A stretch of 64,000 bases of DNA from Flavobacterium fragile (GTDB lineage Bacteria; Bacteroidota; Bacteroidia; Flavobacteriales; Flavobacteriaceae): NCBI RefSeq assembly GCF_023634865.1, contig NZ_JAMLJN010000010.1:1-64000 (forward strand), given 5' to 3'. A model generated the notes under the pieces. The model had not been told where the DNA came from, did not search any database, and saw nothing but the letters and a program-made list of their open reading frames with translations. Shown here piece after piece: positions 7,128 through 14,484 of this stretch. Position 1 is the first letter of the stretch; each line of letters begins with the position of its first letter. The position numbers and the translations under genes were made by a program.

Positions 7128-8231
7128 ATGAAACGATTCATAGGTTTTATTAAAAAGGAATTTTATCATATTTTTCGTGATAAACGCTCGTTGTTTATTC
7201 TTTTTGGCATGCCTGTTGCCCAAATTCTGTTGTTTGGATTCGCTATTACTAATGAAATCAACAATGTGGACATCGCGGTTTTGGATTATGCCAGAGATAA
7301 CGAATCGCAAAAAATAATAGAAAAGATAAAAGCCTCAACTTACTTTCATGTAGAAAATGAAATTTTAAACGAAAAAGCCATTGAAGAAGAGTTTAAAAAA
7401 GGAAAAATAAAAGCCGTTCTGTTGTTTGAAAAAGATTTTGCAAAAAAATTACAAACTGAAAAAAAAGCTACGGTTCAAGTCATTACAGATGCCACCGAAC
7501 CTAATGTAGCCAGTACCATTGCCAATTATACACAATCGATAATCCAAAATTATCAAAATCAAAAAAATACGGTTCAAAAAAACAATGGAGTTGTCATACA
7601 AAGTCGCATGTTGTACAATCCAGAATTAAAAAGTGTCTTCAACTTTGTTCCTGGAGTCATGACTGTAATTTTAATGTTGGTTTCAGCAATGATGACGTCC
7701 ATTTCCATAACAAGAGAAAAAGAATTGGGTACCATGGAAATCTTGCTGGTTTCACCTTTAAAACCGTTTCAGGTAATTTTAGGTAAGGTGTTTCCTTATG
7801 TTTTTCTCTCGATTATCAATGCAATAGTGATTGTTTCCATGGGATATTTCATCTTTGGAATGCCCATTAACGGTAGTGTTTTCTTATTGGCTTTCGAAAG
7901 TATTTTGTTCATTATCACGGCACTTTCATTGGGTATTTTAATCTCAACAATTTCTAATACGCAACAAACCGCCATGATGATTTCGTTGATGGGATTGATG
8001 CTTCCGGTGATTATTCTTTCAGGGTTTATCTTTCCAATCGCTTCTATGCCGTTGCCTATGCAAGTTATCAGTAACATCATCCCTGCCAAATGGTTTATCA
8101 TCATTGTAAAATCCATTATGCTGAAAGGCGTAGGCTTAGAATATATTTTCAAAGAAACCTTAATTCTAGTGGGAATGACTTTGCTTTTCATGGGATTGAG
8201 CATCAAAAATTACAAAACCCGTTTGGAGTAA
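7128..8231 (+). CDS. ABC-2 type permease (YbhS-like)
   Basis: A 367-residue inner-membrane protein with an N-terminal transmembrane helix (LFILFGMPVAQILLFGFAI), a large extracytoplasmic domain (about residues 45-175) and a C-terminal block of five helices. The motif REKELGTMEILLVSPLKPFQ is the cytoplasmic coupling segment typical of ABC-2 permeases of the YbhS/YbhR and Nod J type. It should pair with the next gene. The gene follows the second ATPase gene by 30 bases. Confidence 0.88.
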   Translation: MKRFIGFIKKEFYHIFRDKRSLFILFGMPVAQILLFGFAITNEINNVDIAVLDYARDNESQKIIEKIKASTYFHVENEILNEKAIEEEFKKGKIKAVLLFEKDFAKKLQTEKKATVQVITDATEPNVASTIANYTQSIIQNYQNQKNTVQKNNGVVIQSRMLYNPELKSVFNFVPGVMTVILMLVSAMMTSISITREKELGTMEILLVSPLKPFQVILGKVFPYVFLSIINAIVIVSMGYFIFGMPINGSVFLLAFESILFIITALSLGILISTISNTQQTAMMISLMGLMLPVIILSGFIFPIASMPLPMQVISNIIPAKWFIIIVKSIMLKGVGLEYIFKETLILVGMTLLFMGLSIKNYKTRLE

Positions 8232-8242
8232 ATACATCAACC

Positions 8243-9364
8243 ATGAAAATAATTCTATTCATCATACAAAAAGAATTCAAGCAAATTTTTAGAGATAAAA
8301 GCATGCTGCGTCTGATTTTTATACTGCCTATTCTCCAACTTTTAATCCTTTCCAATGCGGCTACTTTTGATGTAAAAAATATTCGGGTAACACTTGCTGA
8401 TTATAGTAATTCTTCATCATCTCGTGCTTTGATAGAAAAATTTAAGGCAAATGCATATTTTTCGCAAGTAGAAAAGGTATCAAATACTAATGAAGGCATC
8501 GAACAATTAAACAAAGGAACAACCGATGTCGTCATCGAAATTCCAAACCAGTTTGAAAAACAATTGCAAAATGATAACACCACCCAAATTCAAGTTTTAA
8601 TCAATGCCATCGACGGAGCTACCGCAGGCGTTCAAAATGTATACATTACCCAAATTGTGCAATTGTTCAATCAAAACATTCAGGTAGAAAACAAACAAGT
8701 AATTAATGAGCAAATAATTCCAAACCGTATCGAAACCATTCCTTCGTTTTGGTACAATAGTACACTCAATTACAAAACGTTTATGGTGCCAGGAATTTTA
8801 GTGTTACTAGTTACGATGTTAACTTTATTTCTTTCGGCCATGAATATCGTAAGAGAAAAAGAATTGGGAACACTAGAGCAAATCAATGTTACTCCAATTA
8901 AAAAACACCAATTCATCATTGGAAAATTATTCCCTTTTTGGATATTAGGATTAATAATCTTAACTGTAGGATTACTTATTTCAAAAATCGTTTTTAATGT
9001 CCCAATGTTGGGCAACATCCTGTTAGTGTACTTTTTTACCGCGATTTATCTCTTACTAATTTTAGGCTTCGGCTTATTCATTTCTAATCATACCGAAACC
9101 CAACAACAAGCGATGTTTATCGCGTGGTTTTTCATGGTGATTTTTATTTTAATGAGCGGTTTATTCACCCCTATCGAAAGCATGCCAAAATGGGCTCAAA
9201 ACGTCACATTACTAAATCCGATTCGTTATTTTGTAGAATTCATTCGCATGGTCTTGCTAAAAGGAGCAGGTCTTCAGGAAGTGTTACCAAATTTAGCCAT
9301 CATAACTTTTTTCGCCTTTGCTATTAACGTATTTGCCGTTTGGAGTTACAAAAAATCAAATTAA
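8243..9364 (+). CDS. ABC-2 type permease (YbhR-like)
   Basis: A 373-residue paralogue of the preceding permease with the same layout: first helix LRLIFILPILQLLILSN, a large outer domain, then REKELGTLEQINVTPIKKHQ and five C-terminal helices. I chose the ATG at 8243, 11 bases after the stop of the first permease. A longer frame from 8090 would overlap that gene by 140 bases. It is the last gene of the exporter operon. The natural substrate is unknown; related YbhFSR pumps are linked to drug and cation export. Confidence 0.88.
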   Translation: MKIILFIIQKEFKQIFRDKSMLRLIFILPILQLLILSNAATFDVKNIRVTLADYSNSSSSRALIEKFKANAYFSQVEKVSNTNEGIEQLNKGTTDVVIEIPNQFEKQLQNDNTTQIQVLINAIDGATAGVQNVYITQIVQLFNQNIQVENKQVINEQIIPNRIETIPSFWYNSTLNYKTFMVPGILVLLVTMLTLFLSAMNIVREKELGTLEQINVTPIKKHQFIIGKLFPFWILGLIILTVGLLISKIVFNVPMLGNILLVYFFTAIYLLLILGFGLFISNHTETQQQAMFIAWFFMVIFILMSGLFTPIESMPKWAQNVTLLNPIRYFVEFIRMVLLKGAGLQEVLPNLAIITFFAFAINVFAVWSYKKSN

Positions 9365-9456
9365 AATTGAGTTAAATTGTAAATCGTCAGCAAAAAGTGG
9401 ACTGATTTAAGTCAAAACTAAGAGAGTGTTTTCAAAATCCTTAAATTTGAATTATT

Positions 9457-9837
9457 ATGAAAACACCCAAGAAAAAAACAGCAGAGAATTTCATCAAAGA
9501 CATTCGTAGAAACACACGAAGAATCTTTAGTTCTGAACAGAAAATCCAAATTGTTATGGAAGCCTTACGAGCTGAAATGTCAGTTGCAGAATTGTGTCGT
9601 AAGTATTCCATCAATGAATCTCAGTTTTACAAATGGAACAAAGAGTTTTTAGAAGCAGACGAGGCTGATGCATGGTTGATAGCTTTTGCAATGACTTATG
9701 GTAATCAAATTGTTACACATGAAGTAAGTAAGCCAAATAGTAAAAGTAGAGTTATGGTACCTGATGCAGCAAATCCTTTTAATGTTATTTGTATTAAAAC
9801 TGTAGATTTGTTTAGAGCGCTTGGAGTTAAAATTTAA
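9457..9837 (+). CDS. Chimeric ORF: IS3-type OrfA N-terminus joined to DUF4411 C-terminus
   Basis: Residues 1 to about 68 are the helix-turn-helix start of an IS3-family OrfA transposase (RRIFSSEQKIQIVMEALRAE, VAELCRKYSINESQFYKWNKEFL). From about residue 69 the sequence changes to DEADAWLIAFAMTYGNQIVTHE and ends ICIKTVDLFRALGVKI. This matches the C-terminal half of DUF4411 PIN-like proteins (Asp-rich DxWLIA, VVTHE). The catalytic C-terminal OrfB part of the transposase and the N-terminal half of DUF4411 are both missing. The joint is in frame. It is probably a remnant made by IS insertion and deletion, but a functional fusion is possible. Confidence 0.65.
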   Translation: MKTPKKKTAENFIKDIRRNTRRIFSSEQKIQIVMEALRAEMSVAELCRKYSINESQFYKWNKEFLEADEADAWLIAFAMTYGNQIVTHEVSKPNSKSRVMVPDAANPFNVICIKTVDLFRALGVKI

Positions 9838-9948
9838 TAATATCTCAGTTGACTCTAAAGCAAAGTTTTTCTTAGTTTGTCCTTTTACGTTCGTTTAATT
9901 AGTAATGAAATGCTATAATGAATTAGGTATAAAAACAAATAAAATAAT
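9838..9948. other. Gap before the SseB-domain gene
   Basis: These 111 bases carry no gene. An AT-rich stretch with TTTG-like and TAnnTG-like elements may hold the promoter of the SseB-domain gene, but no clear consensus pair is seen. No right-hand inverted repeat of an insertion sequence could be found. Confidence 0.4.
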
Positions 9949-10740
9949 ATGAACCTATTCAACAAACTATTCGGCAAAAAAGAACCCGAGTTTACACCTG
10001 ATAATTCGGTTTTATTGCAATTGATACAAACGTATCATCAAAATGAAACACCCGAAAACTATAAAAAAGTGATAGAGGAATTGTATGGTCCTCGTGCTTT
10101 TTTAGTGGTTCCTACTGATGGCGAACAATCAAAGTCGGATGAATGGAAGACACTTGAAAAGGGGACTTCGATTGCTTTTACAACTGTTTTTGATGTAGAA
10201 GGCATGTTGGTTTTTGGTGTGTTTACTTCGGAAACCGCTTTGAGTCAATGGACAGATAGGGAAACGGCTTTTGTGGCTATGCCTGCTCGTGCTGTGTTGG
10301 ATTTGGCTGAAACGCATAGCTTTGGTCGTGTTGTAATTGATAGTGATCAAGAGACTATGTTTGTGTTGGAACGCAACAGAGAAAATATTTCGACTACTAC
10401 GATACAGGAAGAAACACAAGTACAAGTTGGGTTTCCGCAACATCCCATTGATGGGGCTAATAAGAGTCAATTGCTAGCCGCTTTTAGTAAGAATAGCAAT
10501 ATTAAAGAGGTGTATCATTTTGTGATGCTTCGTAACCAGGAGTCGATTTATATATTAGCCTTTGTGTTGGAAAATTATTCTGAAAATGCCCGATTGGCGG
10601 TTATGGATTGTGTTAGCGATGGTATGAAAGGGTTTGCTTTAGACTTGCCACTGGAATCGATGTATATTGAAGAGTCGGATAGTTGGTATGAAACGGTTCA
10701 GAATTTTGGGGTGTTTTATGGGGGGAGGAGTGAAAAGTAA
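9949..10740 (+). CDS. SseB-domain protein (complete copy)
   Basis: A 263-residue cytoplasmic protein. Residues 1-145 fit the SseB N-terminal domain (PRAFLVVPTDGE, TAFTTVFDVEGMLVFGVFTSETALSQW, AMPARAVLDLAE). Residues 149-263 form a second domain repeated at 1-348 of the window. No signal or membrane segment is present. The function of such proteins is poorly known; in Firmicutes and Bacteroidota they are often near toxin immunity or type VI/VII loci, but no such locus is seen here. Identity of its 3' part with the left copy points to a recent duplication or gene conversion. Confidence 0.7.
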   Translation: MNLFNKLFGKKEPEFTPDNSVLLQLIQTYHQNETPENYKKVIEELYGPRAFLVVPTDGEQSKSDEWKTLEKGTSIAFTTVFDVEGMLVFGVFTSETALSQWTDRETAFVAMPARAVLDLAETHSFGRVVIDSDQETMFVLERNRENISTTTIQEETQVQVGFPQHPIDGANKSQLLAAFSKNSNIKEVYHFVMLRNQESIYILAFVLENYSENARLAVMDCVSDGMKGFALDLPLESMYIEESDSWYETVQNFGVFYGGRSEK

Positions 10741-10743
10741 AAA

Positions 10744-10764
10744 GTGAATAGTGAATAGTGAATA
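10744..10764. repeat. GTGAATA heptamer tandem repeat, 3 units
   Basis: Three perfect GTGAATA units stand after the stop of the SseB-domain gene. The left copy at 352-379 has four. They are followed by one unit of the 60-bp repeat (from 10770) and by a short CAAGGG-rich stretch absent from the left copy. Confidence 0.9.
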
Positions 10765-10958
10765 GGGATGGCTTTACTTCGTAAAGCAACAGCCTACTTT
10801 GTAGGAGATTCCTAATCTGCGGAATGACAAGGGCAAGGGCAAGTTCAAGGGCAAGTTGGTTTCGCTTTGCTCAATGGGATGCCTACTTCGTAGGAGCTTC
10901 TTCTTTGGAGGAAAAACCACTTAGCGCTTTGGGCACTTCTCCAAAAGAGGGGAATTTA

Positions 10959-11174
10959 GGACGTGTGTGTATTAATGAAACACAGTATTTCGCCAACGTT
11001 CCCGAAGTCGCTAGGAACTTTTACATTGGCGGCTACCAACCCGCTCAAAAATGGCTTAAAGACCGTAAAGAACTTGAACTAGGTTTTGAAGATATTTTGC
11101 ATTATCAAAAAATCATCGTTGCTTTAACAGAAACGGATAGAATAATGAAGGAAATAGATAAAATTGAAATTTAA
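10959..11174 (+). pseudogene. C-terminal fragment of a type ISP restriction-modification enzyme (right copy)
   Basis: This is the second copy of the fragment at 608-823, with the same GRV-INETQYF, FYIGGYQPAQKWLKDRK and HYQKIIVALTETDRIM segments. Several residues conserved in the left copy have changed (Tyr to Cys in the GRVY motif, Trp to Arg before NFYIGG, Arg to Leu in DRKE). That suggests relaxed selection. The open frame upstream to 10824 is filled by repeat sequence. Confidence 0.6.
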
Positions 11175-11175
11175 T

Positions 11176-11634
11176 ATGCGAATGATCATAGAAAACGAAC
11201 TTTTAGAATTGCAGTGTATTCCAGGCAATGGCGCTTGGACGTACCAATTAATTATTCCCAATACTAAAGACATTAAAGGTAAATGGGGCGATTTAAAAGT
11301 TTCGGGCACTATTGATGGTTATGCTATTCAACATAAGAATTTAGGACCGGTTAAAAATGGAGATAAAAAGCTGGATGTTAATTCTGAAATACGAAATGCC
11401 ATTCAAAAAACAGGTGGCGATAAAGTATTGGTTACCTTATTTTTAGAAGACACCCAAAAGACTAACGAGCAAGCCATTTTAGATTGTTTTGCCGAAGCTA
11501 ATGTTTTGTCTGTTTTTCAAAAACAAGATATAACCTATCAAAAAGAACTTTTACAAGCCATACAAGATGTAGCCACAGAAGAGCAACAAGTGGCAAAAAT
11601 TGTGGAAGTAATTACAATTTTGGAGGGTAAGTAA
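11176..11634 (+). CDS. DUF1905-domain protein (right copy)
   Basis: A 152-residue protein nearly identical to the one at 825-1283, with the same DUF1905 region and helical tail. The start is placed at the ATG one base after the upstream fragment's stop. About seven residues differ between copies, so the two have begun to diverge. Its neighbours are the RM fragment and tRNA-Arg. Function is unknown. Confidence 0.65.
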   Translation: MRMIIENELLELQCIPGNGAWTYQLIIPNTKDIKGKWGDLKVSGTIDGYAIQHKNLGPVKNGDKKLDVNSEIRNAIQKTGGDKVLVTLFLEDTQKTNEQAILDCFAEANVLSVFQKQDITYQKELLQAIQDVATEEQQVAKIVEVITILEGK

Positions 11635-11725
11635 TTTTATTTGTTATGAAGCTTTTGCAACACTAAAAGAAGCAAGAGAAATTTCAGATCATATTCCAAT
11701 TACAACAGAAATAGTAGTAAAATGA
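11633..11725 (+). pseudogene. Orphan reading-frame end overlapping the DUF1905 stop (right copy)
   Basis: This is the counterpart of 1282-1374 and reads NFICYEAFATLKEARE, ISDHIPITTEIVVK, stop. It lies in another frame than DUF1905. Relative to the left copy the base changes keep the protein nearly unchanged. No start codon or family is recognised. Confidence 0.35.
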
Positions 11726-11728
11726 ATC

Positions 11729-11749
11729 TCGACTTCGCTCGATTTGACA
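11729..11749 (+). repeat. Interspersed repeat of the CGACTYCGCTC family
   Basis: The core CGACTTCGCTCGATTTGACA differs from the left copy (1378-1398) by one base. It belongs with the inverse copy inside purL. Confidence 0.6.
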
Positions 11750-11750
11750 G

Positions 11751-11810
11751 GTAGAGGAGTTGTATGCTCGGTGAGTTATAGTAGAGGAGTTGTATGTTCG
11801 GTGAGTTTTA
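11751..11810. repeat. 30-bp tandem repeat, 2 units
   Basis: Two adjacent 30-base units begin with GTAGAGGAGTTGTATG and include TCGGTGAGTT; they differ at two positions. The left arm has a single unit (from about 1399), so the extra copy arose after the segmental duplication. Confidence 0.8.
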
Positions 11811-11921
11811 GGTAAAGTTTTGTATTTTGACTGATGTAGGTATTGGGAGTAGGTTTAATCTTTCGAGTTTTTTTTGAATTTACTAATTGAACTCTATTAG
11901 TTTTATAATCCTATTCAAAAT

Positions 11922-11949
11922 AAAAAAGCCCTGCAATTGCAGAGCTTTT
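11922..11949 (-). terminator. Terminator of tRNA-Arg(ACG)
   Basis: On the minus strand AGCTCTGCAATTGCAGGGCT is followed by a T run, directly after the tRNA 3' end. A copy lies at 1581-1607 without the tRNA. Confidence 0.8.
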
Positions 11950-11950
11950 G

Positions 11951-12024
11951 TGACGTCGACAGGATTCAAACCTGTAACCTTCTGAGCCGTAATCAGATGC
12001 GCTATTCAGTTGCGCCACGACGCC
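11951..12024 (-). tRNA. tRNA-Arg(ACG)
   Basis: A 74-base cloverleaf. The acceptor arms GGCGTCG and CGACGTC pair over seven positions with one G-U. The D arm GCGC/GCGC, anticodon stem TCTGA/TCAGA with loop TTACGGC (anticodon ACG, read as ICG) and T arm ACAGG/CCTGT are all intact. The discriminator is A and no CCA is encoded. It is divergent from apt. Confidence 0.95.
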
Positions 12025-12037
12025 GATTTTGTGAGTG

Positions 12038-12068
12038 CAAATATAGATATATTTGTGTAAATTGCAAA
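12038..12068 (-). promoter_or_regulatory. Promoter of tRNA-Arg(ACG)
   Basis: On the minus strand TTTG (12065-12068) and TATATTTG (12038-12045) are exactly 19 bases apart, a perfect match to the Bacteroidota consensus. The same arrangement precedes tRNA-His. Confidence 0.8.
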
Positions 12069-12095
12069 CCCTAACAAGAAAAAAAGTAAATAAAA

Positions 12096-12608
12096 ATGAA
12101 CTTACAAGACTATATCCGTGATATTCAAGATTTTCCAAAACCAGGAATTGGTTTTAAAGATATAACACCGTTGTTAATTTCACCTGAAGCAACTACTTTT
12201 TGCCTAGAAACATTAGTGAATTCATTAAAAAATCAAAAAATTGATAAGGTAATAGGAGTAGAGAGTCGTGGTTTTTTCTTTGGAATCTTATTGGCACAAA
12301 AATTAAATGCCGGATTTATTCCGGTTCGTAAACCTAAAAAACTGCCTTTTACTACGATTAGTGCTTCTTATGAATTGGAATATGGAACTGATACTTTAGA
12401 AATGCATGTAGATGCAATTCAACCCGGAGATAAGATTTTAATTCACGATGATGTTTTGGCAACTGGAGGCACTGCAAAAGCGGTTTGTGAATTAGTAGAG
12501 CAATTAGGTGGCGAAATTGTGCAAATGAATTTCTTAATGGAATTATCGTTTTTGAACGGAAGAGAAAAGTTAAGAGATAAGGAAATTTTTGCAGCCTTAA
12601 CGTATTAA
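12096..12608 (+). CDS. apt: Adenine phosphoribosyltransferase
   Basis: This salvages adenine: adenine plus PRPP gives AMP and pyrophosphate. The 170 residues are the usual family length. The N-terminus IRDIQDFPKPGIGFKDITPLL, the ESRGFFFG segment and the PRPP loop ILIHDDVLATGGTA are diagnostic. It is cytoplasmic and stands alone, divergent from tRNA-Arg and followed by a strong terminator. Confidence 0.97.
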   Translation: MNLQDYIRDIQDFPKPGIGFKDITPLLISPEATTFCLETLVNSLKNQKIDKVIGVESRGFFFGILLAQKLNAGFIPVRKPKKLPFTTISASYELEYGTDTLEMHVDAIQPGDKILIHDDVLATGGTAKAVCELVEQLGGEIVQMNFLMELSFLNGREKLRDKEIFAALTY

Positions 12609-12612
12609 AATA

Positions 12613-12644
12613 AAAAACCATTCGCTTTAGCGAATGGTTTTTTT
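12613..12644. terminator. Bidirectional terminator between apt and fadE
   Basis: The inverted repeat AACCATTCGCT-TTA-GCGAATGGTT is flanked by A and T runs, so it can end both convergent transcripts. Confidence 0.85.
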
Positions 12645-12672
12645 AAACAAACTAAACCAATTAATTGCTGTA

Positions 12673-14463
12673 TTAGAAAGCGTATTTGTTTTCGCTAATA
12701 ATTTTTGCAGCAATTTTTTCACGAAGTGCTACCACATTTGGCATGTTCGTATATTTTGTAAAACGTTTTAATCCCATTAGCATCATACGTTGTTCGTCGC
12801 CTTCTGAGAATGAAACGATTCCTTCTTTTCCTTTTTGGTTCACAATATCTACTGCATGATATAAGTATAATTTTGCCATTGCAATTTGCTCTTGCGCTTT
12901 ATCTTCACCCACTTTTTTAGCTAATTTCTCCGTTCTAAGAATAGTACTTTCAGCCATGTAGATTTCGATTAAGATATCAGCAGCCGCCATTAATAATTGT
13001 TGGTGTGATTCTAACTCTGGTCCGTATTTTTGTACTGCAGCACCTGCAACCATTAAGAATACTTTTTTCAATTTCGCAATCATTTCCTTTTCTTCAGCAA
13101 ATAATTCTGAATAATCTGGAACATCGAATGATGGAATTCCCATTAACTCTTCAGCTACAGCCATCGCTGGACCTAATAAATCAACGTGACCTTTCATTGC
13201 TTTTTTCACTAACATACCAACGGATAACATTCTGTTGATTTCGTTAGTTCCTTCGTAAATTCTGGCAATACGAGCATCTCTCCAAGCACTTTCCATTGGA
13301 GCGTCTTCTGAGAATCCCATTCCACCAAAAATTTGAATTCCTTCATCTGTACATGCTTGAACATCTTCAGAAACGGCTACTTTTAAGATAGAACATTCGA
13401 TAGCGAATTCTTCAACACCTTTTAATTCAGCTTCTTGGTGCGAATTTCCTTCACTAACTCTAATGTTGATTCTGTTTTCAATATCTGCAGCAGCTCTATA
13501 CGTAGCACTTTCACCAGCATATGCGTTAGTTGCCATTTCAGCAATTTTAGCTTGAATTGCTCCAAAACTTGAAATTGGTGTTTTAAACTGAACTCTTTCA
13601 TTAGCATACTGAACAGCTCCAGAAATTGTTCTTCTTTGTGCTTCTAAACAAGCAGCAGCTAATTTTATACGTCCAACATTCAAAGCATTCATTGCAATTT
13701 TGAATCCTTCTCCACGACCTGCTAACATATTCTCAACAGGAACTTTAGTTTCGTTAAAGAAAACCTGACGAGTAGAAGAAGAGCGAATACCTAATTTGTG
13801 TTCTTCATCTCCTAACGAAATTCCGTTTGATGGATCATTCTCAACGATAAAACCTGTGATATTTTTATCATCTTCGATTCTAGCAAAAACGATGAATACA
13901 TTACAGAATCCAGCATTAGAAATCCACATTTTTCCACCTGTAATTTTATAGTGTGTTCCGTCTTCAGAAAGAACCGCTTTTGTTTTTCCTGAATTTGCAT
14001 CAGATCCTGCTCCTGGTTCTGTTAAACAGTAAGCTCCAAACCATTCGCCAGAGGCTAATTTTGGTACATATTTTTGTTTTTGTTCTTCTGTTCCATACAA
14101 GGTAATTGGCATGGTTCCAATTCCAGTGTGCGCTCCAAAAGCAGTTGAAAACGAACCCGTTGCTCCCGAAATATAGTCACAAACTAAAACTGTGTTTACG
14201 AATCCCATTTCCATACCACCGTAAGCAGCAGGAACGGCAACGCTTAAATAACCAAGTTCACCCGCTTTACGCATTACTTCTTCGGTAAGGGCGTAATCTT
14301 TCTTTTCGAAACGTTCTTTGTTTGGCCATAATTCTTTATCTACGAATTCGATTACCGAATCACGCATCATAATTTGTTCTTCATTGAAGTCTTCTGGTGT
14401 GAAGATGTCTTCGCATTTTGTTTCTTTTACAAGGAATTGTCCTCCTCTGATGATATCTGACAT
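12673..14463 (-). CDS. fadE: Acyl-CoA dehydrogenase FadE
   Basis: This enzyme makes the first oxidation of fatty acyl-CoA in beta-oxidation. The 596-residue length fits the long FadE type of Bacillus and Bacteroidota. The flavin- and substrate-binding core is visible (YCLTEPGAGSDANSGKTKA, GGKMWISNAGF) with the ACAD helical domain and the IYEGTNEINRM motif that carries the catalytic Glu region. A C-terminal ~150-residue helical extension follows. It is the last gene of the marR-fadN-fadA-fadE operon, the same gene order as the Bacillus fadNAE operon, 21 bases after fadA. Confidence 0.94.
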   Translation of the reverse strand: MSDIIRGGQFLVKETKCEDIFTPEDFNEEQIMMRDSVIEFVDKELWPNKERFEKKDYALTEEVMRKAGELGYLSVAVPAAYGGMEMGFVNTVLVCDYISGATGSFSTAFGAHTGIGTMPITLYGTEEQKQKYVPKLASGEWFGAYCLTEPGAGSDANSGKTKAVLSEDGTHYKITGGKMWISNAGFCNVFIVFARIEDDKNITGFIVENDPSNGISLGDEEHKLGIRSSSTRQVFFNETKVPVENMLAGRGEGFKIAMNALNVGRIKLAAACLEAQRRTISGAVQYANERVQFKTPISSFGAIQAKIAEMATNAYAGESATYRAAADIENRINIRVSEGNSHQEAELKGVEEFAIECSILKVAVSEDVQACTDEGIQIFGGMGFSEDAPMESAWRDARIARIYEGTNEINRMLSVGMLVKKAMKGHVDLLGPAMAVAEELMGIPSFDVPDYSELFAEEKEMIAKLKKVFLMVAGAAVQKYGPELESHQQLLMAAADILIEIYMAESTILRTEKLAKKVGEDKAQEQIAMAKLYLYHAVDIVNQKGKEGIVSFSEGDEQRMMLMGLKRFTKYTNMPNVVALREKIAAKIISENKYAF

Positions 14464-14484
14464 AACTTATTAAGTTTTATAGTT

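Larger units (their letters stand above)
11726..11921. other. Repeat-bearing gap before tRNA-Arg
   Basis: No gene is seen. It contains the interspersed repeat copy (11729-11749), a 30-bp direct tandem repeat (11751-11810) and AT-rich DNA. It corresponds to 1375-1580 of the left arm but is much more diverged than the coding parts. Confidence 0.6.

Noticed and set aside
8090..8242. Longer start for the second ABC permease
   Set aside because: It would overlap the first permease by about 140 bases in another frame. The ATG at 8243 gives the usual N-terminal membrane segment.
9365..9456. Left inverted repeat of an IS3-family element (TGGACTGATTTAAGTC near 9396)
   Set aside because: The sequence before the chimeric ORF resembles IS3 ends, but no matching right end was found, so a defined insertion sequence cannot be claimed.
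1617..9948. Complete integrative element
   Set aside because: The bracketing repeat at a tRNA is suggestive, but there is no integrase, relaxase or conjugation gene, so only an open hypothesis is reported.
11911..12138. Minus-strand ORF through tRNA-Arg
   Set aside because: Its product is the translated tRNA (LNSASDYGSEGYRFESC is typical of this artefact); the tRNA cloverleaf explains the sequence.
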